From Glandiceps talaboti (lineage: Eukaryota > Hemichordata > Enteropneusta > Spengelidae): DNA of 64,000 bases. The stretch covers positions 4,147,303 through 4,211,302 of the forward strand of contig NC_135568.1 in NCBI RefSeq assembly GCF_964340395.1, given 5' to 3'. The translations under genes were made by a program, and so were the position numbers. The notes under the pieces were generated by a model, which searched no databases, was not told the origin of the DNA, and worked only from the letters and a program-made list of their open reading frames with translations. Of this stretch, positions 57,363-64,000 are shown one piece after another. The first letter of the stretch is position 1. Each line of letters opens with the position of its first letter.

Positions 57363-58574
57363 TAATTAAATTATCGAATGACTATACAATATTGAACATC
57401 AATGTTTCATTAATAACATATAGTGGATTAATTGACACAACACAAATTATAGTTCTAAATTTCAATGCTAAGCTACATTTATTAATTTTACCCAAGCACA
57501 GGAAAATGTATCACCCATTAAACTAATGAGATGGACTATACATTGTTGTAAATTTTAATAACCTGCATACATAACATTTTAATTAAATTAATTTCATTAG
57601 TATGTCGACCCAACAACATGCCAGTTCAGGGCATTCATATCTAATTATTTCATTTGAAAGTAATAAGCACTTAGGGGTCACGAACATACAATTTATCAGT
57701 TACCTGTCAACGGCTCTCTTACATACACCCACACAGTCACCATATGAAACTCTTATCTTATTGGTTTTTGTGTGGTCGTATAACATGTTAACAGAGCCGC
57801 TGAATAAAAACTCAAATTGGCTGTATCTTGGCCATTTACATGTTCATTTCTGTTGACCCAATGAGATGTAACGCGTATCCATTTAAAGAAGCTACTGTGT
57901 GCAATGAACGAGGTTTTCAATTCAGTTTTCCTTAGCAACCGTGTGTAATATAAGTGACTATAAGAATATCTTGGATATTCTAAGGGAAAACGGATTTAAC
58001 TCACACTCAGAAAAGTCCACACCACTGTTGCTTTGTTTCAAATTCAAAACTCCTCTTTTCATTTATAATTTAACTAACAGCAAATCTTATTGAAACGCAA
58101 GTTTACATCACTCAAATTCTTTTCGTTGAAAATAACACCATCTCTTCTAATAAAATGACATCATAGTATTGGCAGAAGTTGTTTGTCTCAGCATATTGTA
58201 AAACTACTATCATATTGAATTCTTTATGGCTGAGCAGGTCCCCTACTTTATGCCTAAAGAATGTGAACAGAGTAGTTTTCTGTGAACACTATATATCACG
58301 ACATATGCTCATATATACGATAGATTGTCTATCAATTCACTAAAACACACTTATTGCAAGTTAGTCGTTGTCAACTATCTTTCGTAAACAGAGATGACCG
58401 AGTCGAGTCAATACTTCAATTATTGCAGAATGATATAAAATTCATTGGAAAAAAATTAAGACTACTTTATTCGTTAGTCCACGGTCTGCTAACTAAAATA
58501 ATCAACTAATCAATTGCAAACACAAAAATGATTCATATGAATTCATAACGATAAAGTCTGACACCAAACAATAT

Positions 58575-60215
58575 TTCATATGTACAGCTCATTTCAGGAT
58601 AATCACTTCTGTACACCAAAATAATATATCAAGTACGTCAGATAACAAACAGTAAATACTAGCATTGAATATCATGGCATATCAAAGCCATACCAAATTT
58701 ATGTTAATTCAACACACTTATGCTTAGCTACTGCAAAACACAGTTCATATTAAGCGAACCCTTATAACATTAAAATCTAAAATCCTAACTGCGTACCAGT
58801 GAGTACACCTTTTTCAACTTAGTGAACTGCAACAATAGCTTCTAGAAAATTATATCAACATTCCTGCACGTAAAAGCAGCGATAAATAACACACCGCCCT
58901 GAAATAATTGTTAGGTTATGAAATGAGTATGTTTTCAAACGAAAAACCAAACAATGTTACGTATTAGTTAAACCGTACAGTAAGCTCATCACTTAGGGTT
59001 AAAATAGTATACTATAGCCATGGGGAGAAAATTGAACGGTTTACAACGAATCATATTTCTGTGACCACCATAGGCTACTATCTGCTACAGTATCTGCTGT
59101 AAAATTCTGCTTCCTTCCTCCTTTGTTTTATTTAGTTCAAATGTCTCATTTCTCATCTTTCTGTTCCGTTATAAAATTCATGTCAGCATTTTCTACCCGG
59201 GTGATGATTTCGATCATGTATCACACATGTCAATGTCAGTCCTTCACTGTCGATGTCGTATCAAACTTTTATATTTTCAGTCCATGGTTAGAGTTGTGGT
59301 ATGTCTTCAGATTTTCTTCATTTTTCCGTTCGTCGGTTTACTGTTGAAAAGTCCACTCACATATTGGTGTAATCTCACAGAGTTAAATTTGACCATTTCC
59401 GAAGCATTAGCCAGACGTACGCTTGACTTTAAGCCTTCAACATCGCCTTTTTTTTCCAGTCAATATTTCCAGTAATCAACAAGAATTACAACCACGATAG
59501 AGTGTATGTAATTCATTTACTGTCGTGTAGAACAGTTTTTTTTTAAGATCAGTCAGCTTGGCATTTTTTTCAAAAAGATATCGCAAGTGATATGTACTTA
59601 CGAATACCCAGCACAGATCTACACAGAACAAAGATGAAACCTTTACTTTCAAGTATGGAAAGTAAAACGTTTACAGGTAATTTACACTTAACTATATATG
59701 AATGTAGCTGTTTAAAATGAAATAAAAGTAGCATTTAAATTGTTGTTTTAAAAACTGAAAGCACTTATTTTTTATATTTTTTGGCTACCATTACTAACGA
59801 TGTTAATAATGGACGTTGTGAGTTGACGTTGCACTCATATACGCATACAGATAAGGGTGGGTGGGGGATGTCAAACATACAATATGTAGTTTGTCTTACC
59901 TTCAGTAGGCACAACAAATACCAGTGGTCCAAACAATTGAAGTATCAAAACAATTAACCCAATCATTGCTGTAGAGATATAACTCAATGTAGCAAAATTG
60001 TGAATCTTCTCTGTCCGTAGATAACAGGGAAATGCAATATTTCACATATGTCTCCAATTATGTTCTTCGATCAACTGAATTATACGATTATATTTACTCT
60101 CCCTTACATTACTGTGTAAGAAACCAATCATCAGTTTAACATATTGCACCACTTGTAGTTATCTCTCCCCTGAGATCGACATGAGACAGGAGAGTTGATT
60201 ATAATTATCTTGATA
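58575..60215. repeat. Tandem-duplicated block, copy B
   Basis: Second copy of the block at 55885-57170, about 3.1 kb downstream, with roughly 400 bp of extra sequence at about 58765-59430. Confidence 0.75.
59900..60010 (-). CDS. Possible exon encoding a membrane helix
   Basis: On the minus strand the stretch after an ACAG acceptor reads FATLSYISTAMIGLIVL and then ILQLFGPLVFVVPTE, ending in GAAG|GTAAGA. The same reading is kept in copy A (56940-56832) with changes that stay hydrophobic, but there the donor is weaker (GTGAAG) and the next candidate piece has a stop. A transmembrane segment of an unidentified gene is possible. I could not build a full gene around it. Confidence 0.25.
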
Positions 60216-60324
60216 TTAAGTTCACAATTACCATTTGAATTGAATACACTTTGATCACCATGGCAACATCATACGTCTGTTTTCCAAATGTATTGTATAC
60301 AACCTGCTAAAACTCTACTCGATG

Positions 60325-60330
<6 letters not shown>

Positions 60331-60388
<58 letters not shown>

Positions 60389-60391
60389 GCG

Positions 60392-60457
<66 letters not shown>
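60331..60457. repeat. GA dinucleotide repeat
   Basis: GA run with several GCGA interruptions. Confidence 0.95.
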
Positions 60458-60462
<5 letters not shown>

Positions 60463-60674
60463 CTCTTTTTTGTTACCATTTGACTTACATTGGCATTCTT
60501 ACTCTGATATACACATTTTACTACAAAATTATGCATAAATCTGTTAACTGGCATTTGCTTGCACCGATTTGCTTATTTGTTTGTTTTTGTTTCAGTGCGT
60601 TGCTGACAGTACTAATAACAATACTATGTTTGACTAATGCGTGTAAAAACCTTCATAGTTGTATACAATTATAA

Positions 60675-62500
60675 GTTTACATGTACAAGTATAGAAACAT
60701 CGAAGCGCCGTACATTTTCGAAAAATAACGCGGAAAAAATACGCCCCTCGTATCAGCTCAGAACTTAGGAAGAAAACATTTCACCTAAGGCCAAAGGTAC
60801 ATTGTACATGTATATGTACACGTACCTTTCAGACTTTTACACAGCCGATGTAATTGTTTGCATAATTAGTTGTAATGTACTGTTAGACGAGTAAGGCAAA
60901 GGCAATGGTATTATTTTAACGAAATAAAATTAGCATTCAATTATCTTAGCAGATAGTCACCAAATCATATACATTGTAACAACATACACTTTTCAGATAT
61001 CATATCAATGGGTTAAAATATAACAAATTGAAATTGAATTGTTACAGTACAGCATTTTCGTACTGCCGAACGATTACCTGCTGTAGCAAGTTTACTAGAT
61101 TTCTGTTGAGCCAGACAACAAAATGTAGTAGTGTTAGTAAGAATGGGTGACTTTTTGTTCCAACTCATCTGGTTTCGGTTGTAAGAGTAATGTTTTCAAT
61201 ATCACAAACATTCTAGCACATGATCGGTTTCTTTCAGAGGTCAGACGGGGACAATTCAAAATGGCTGTTCAGAGTGCACATCCTATATCTATTTCCGACA
61301 TATACAAGTGGTATCAGTGTCTGTTTTTGTATCTGTTTTACTCGACTAAGTATGGAAACCATTCTGTGTACAGATCCTAATGATACTTACAATGTTACGA
61401 CTACAAAAAGCCAGATTTGAGCTAAAGTTAGACACGAACTGAAAACGATAGTATTGTCCGGTGGATAGATGATATACGTGGGTGATATAGTGGTGCCGTG
61501 TTTATAGTGTCAGCATGGTTATTAAAAAAATGATTATAGTAATACGTAAATCCCCGTTCAGTCATCCAATATTTAAAAACATATTAGGGTCCTTCGTTTC
61601 GTACCGGCGCTTCTAATCTCTGATCACCGGACGGATAGAGTCATTCCGCGGAAACACGTCATTGCCGATCACGACGTCTAATACAACTTTCAATGGCGGA
61701 TAAAATTGACCATAAACGGTAAACAAGGCAATGAAATAACCTGTCTTGGACTGAAATTGTCGTAGGCAGGGATTATGCCGGGGACGTTGAAAATATGTTT
61801 AATATTTACAGATATTTTCTGTGAGGGAATTTTTTGTCCCTATAATTGTTGTATTTGGTCAGAGACCGGAAATAACGGTATTTGTACACCGGCGTGGGCG
61901 TTACTTGTCAAGCGACAGTGATTAATGAGTTATCTCCGGAGTATATTGGAATTCGAACTCAATACACAACAACAAAGGAAATTAGCAAAGGAAATTAGCC
62001 GGTGTACAAAACAGATACAATCCGGCCAATATGCGCCTCGCTACCGCTCGACGCATATTGGTCGGATTGTATCTGTTACGTATATAGGGTGCAGAGGATG
62101 GCAGTCGAAATTCAGAAAACGTTCTCAAAGTTCCTCCGGCATTCTTCTAGTGACGAAAGAAGTGCGTAGCTTGGTTATTGTAATCGACACAGAAAGGCAG
62201 ATTGAAGTACCGCAGTTGAAAAATGGCAACTTTAAAACGATCCCACCAGTCATTTTTATACAGAGATGGTAAGCATACAAAGTTTTACTTTTAGGGACCG
62301 GACAGAATTTACGGCAGGGGGGGGGGCCTGGGGAGAAATTATCTCTGACTTGGTTTTTTTCCTGGCCCCCCCATCCACTGTGACCAAAATTTCACAGCCC
62401 CCCCCTTTCAAAAGTATAAACATTTCATGGCCCCCCCCCCAAAAAAAAGAAAAAAAGTGCACAATATCCTGTCCCCTACAATAACTAAAAAGAGTACAAA
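60675..62500. other. Non-coding stretch with a hairpin and G-rich repeat
   Basis: No gene was supported. A 25-bp hairpin (ACAGATACAATCCGG... at 62011-62035 and 62052-62076, one mismatch) lies inside a short ORF at 61925-62272. A GGGACCGGACAG end with poly-G/poly-C tracts at 62293-62477 recalls MITE family F. Confidence 0.5.
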
Positions 62501-62516
62501 TTTTTTTGTTACTGTA

Positions 62517-62820
62517 GTAGACTGTCGACAGTCGCTCGCGCCTTTTTTCCCCCTACGTTTTATCTAAACTCCGATCCGGCGCAACACTAGTCTAATCGCA
62601 AACTGATATCGAGAGATCCGGCGCAACACTAGTCTAATCGCAAACTGATATCGAGGGCCGAAGGCCCGAGTCACAGTGATCGAGGGCCGAAGGCCCGAGC
62701 GACTCGCTTGGGCCTTCGCAATTCGGCCCTCGAAATCAGTTTGCGATTATACTAGTGTTGCACCGGACCGGAGTTTAGATAAAACGTTGGAAAAAAAGGC
62801 GCGAGCGACTGTCGACAGTC
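62517..62820. mobile_element. MULE-like MITE (family D, copy 2)
   Basis: Both ends carry GACTGTCGACAGTCG followed by CTCGCGCC. The 10-bp direct repeat TGTTACTGTA flanks it at 62507-62516 and 62821-62830. Inside, a segment of about 42 bp (GATCCGGCGCAACACTAG onward) is duplicated in tandem, and the centre is a further palindrome (CGAGGGCCGAAGGCCC). Confidence 0.75.
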
Positions 62821-63376
62821 TGTTACTGTAGCACAACTGTAATATTTCTTTTGGTACTACTATTATGTTACTATTTCAGCCCAAACAACTTAGTAGTTGT
62901 AGAGGAAGTTTTTTAGAAAACAAAACAAAATAAAACATTTTGACCATACACATGTGGTATAATCTTGTTTATTTCCCAACTAGACACCATAAGTAGTCAT
63001 CACTTAATACCAAGGCATTTGATGTGGTGGTTTTAACTGTCATTCGCTGATACATACACAGAAACACAGACACAGAGTAAAGACACACTCACATGTGTGA
63101 TTTGTGAAAAACTGTAGTGGGGACATTTGTGGGGAGTATCTAAGGACATCACATCACCTACATAGTGTATTCAAATATCTATTTATACTCATAACACAAT
63201 AACTATCTAATGTCAGACATTTGTGATGTCATGAAGTGCTAGCAAACTAAGGATTTTATGCACACTGAGGTCTGACAAATATAGCTTTCACTTTCCTACA
63301 CCAAATGCATTACCAATACATATGTAAATGTAAGACATTTGTGACTTCATGAAAGTGCAAAAAAATTCAGAATGTT

Positions 63377-63926
63377 GTGGAATACTTAGATGTAATCAAT
63401 ATGCTTTCAGTTCCAAAACCATACATATTTAAACCTATAGTGTCAGGCATTTGTGACTTCATGAAACATTGGCTTGGTTTAGTGAAAGCCAAACAAAATG
63501 ATGTTTCTCATATAAGTGACATTGCAAGAAGATTCCCACAGAATGAAGTTGTTGTTAGCGAACGACACAGGAAGACAAGGAGAAAGAAGGAAAATAAAAG
63601 AAAATTAAGAAGATGGAAAGAGAAAAGAACAATTAGTCAAGCAAAAAGACTGTTGTTATACTGTTTTTAGTGAGCAACTTGTGGATAAGGTTGTAGGAAA
63701 ATACAGCCAGAAGGCAACTACCAAAGTTAGTGCAAAGTCACAGATGAAAAAACACTTAACACCACACAGACATCTAAATGCTTTACAATATTTAGTACAG
63801 ATAGATGCATTTGATGATGCTGAGGAGGGAAATAGTTTAATTTCACTGGTTTTAGATAGAAAGAAAGACAAGTCTTGCCTCACATCTTCAGACTCTAGTG
63901 AGTCTGAGAGTGAAACTCAAGAATAG
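63377..63926 (+). pseudogene. Unidentified ORF pair, probably one frame broken by a 1-base shift
   Basis: The first ORF (63377-63670, 97 codons) opens MEYLDVINMLSVPKPYIF and contains a very basic stretch (RHRKTRRKKENKRKLRRWKE) before a TAG. An overlapping frame continues from just past a run of five T near 63664 through VDKVVGKYSQKA, KKHLTPHRHLNALQYL and an acidic-Ser tail (SSDSSESESETQE) to a TAG at 63926. Loss of one T would fuse the two. It could be a degraded transposon or retrocopy, a real gene with a small unseen intron, or an assembly error. The family is not recognised. Confidence 0.35.
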
Positions 63927-64000
63927 AGTCAAGGAAAGAAATAAAACACCTATCTAAATTAATCTGGCCAGACGTTTTTGTATTGACATTTTTCACCAAA

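Noticed and set aside
60288-60674. Plus-strand ORF with a hydrophobic end
   Set aside because: It opens in the GA microsatellite and has no identifiable family or conserved copy.
61925-62272. Plus-strand 115-codon ORF
   Set aside because: Its middle is a 25-bp hairpin, and it shows no recognisable motif or codon pattern.

Overview
The window is AT-rich metazoan genomic DNA. It has spliced genes with GT-AG introns, animal extracellular domains (C-type lectin, SUEL lectin, VWD, C8, TIL), abundant microsatellites, 5'-truncated LINEs and many small inverted-repeat elements. The domain mix fits a marine invertebrate, possibly a deuterostome such as a lancelet, hemichordate or echinoderm, but the sequence alone does not settle the species. 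Exon joins below were worked out by hand from splice signals, reading phase and domain continuity. No transcript evidence was available.

Region 1 (about 0.7-27.6 kb, minus strand) holds one large secreted mosaic gene. In transcript order it has a 5'UTR exon near 27.57 kb, a signal peptide (23.1 kb), a His/Gly/Asn-rich linker (22.3 kb), a C-type lectin domain (20.5-20.9 kb), a SUEL/rhamnose-binding lectin domain (18.9-19.2 kb), a short linker (10.2 kb), a VWD domain in two exons (9.3-9.6 and 8.7-9.0 kb), C8 (7.7-7.9 kb), TIL (6.9-7.1 kb), a TIL/EGF-like module (6.2-6.4 kb) and a Cys-rich tail (3.7, 2.6, 1.9 kb and perhaps micro-exons at 1.0 and 0.7 kb). The 3' end was not found. The SUEL-to-linker intron contains a roughly 6.5-kb array of a 33-bp minisatellite (10.5-18.6 kb). 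A 5'-truncated LINE splits the array.

Region 2 (about 31.8-38.0 kb, minus strand) holds a shorter paralogue. It has a signal peptide, a Ser/Gly/Lys/Glu repeat linker, a two-exon VWD with the same intron phases as gene 1, and then a very short predicted terminal exon. The 5' ends of the two genes are built alike: a separate 5'UTR exon, then 8 nt of UTR before the ATG, then a short phase-0 signal-peptide exon.

Region 3 (41.5-54.0 kb, plus strand) holds two tandem seven-exon genes for FMN-dependent 2-hydroxyacid oxidases. Their coding exon lengths are identical and each predicts 366 aa. Both use a GC-AG intron at the same position, both end in -SML, and their exon identity is patchy enough to suggest gene conversion.

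Region 4 (54-64 kb) is mostly non-coding and repetitive. It holds a tandem pair of blocks with a conserved hydrophobic segment on the minus strand, a long GA tract, a MULE-like MITE and, near the right edge, an unidentified plus-strand ORF with a one-base frameshift.

The rest is introns, intergenic DNA, microsatellites and MITE-like elements. The secreted lectin/VWD genes and the oxidase pair look functionally unrelated neighbours.
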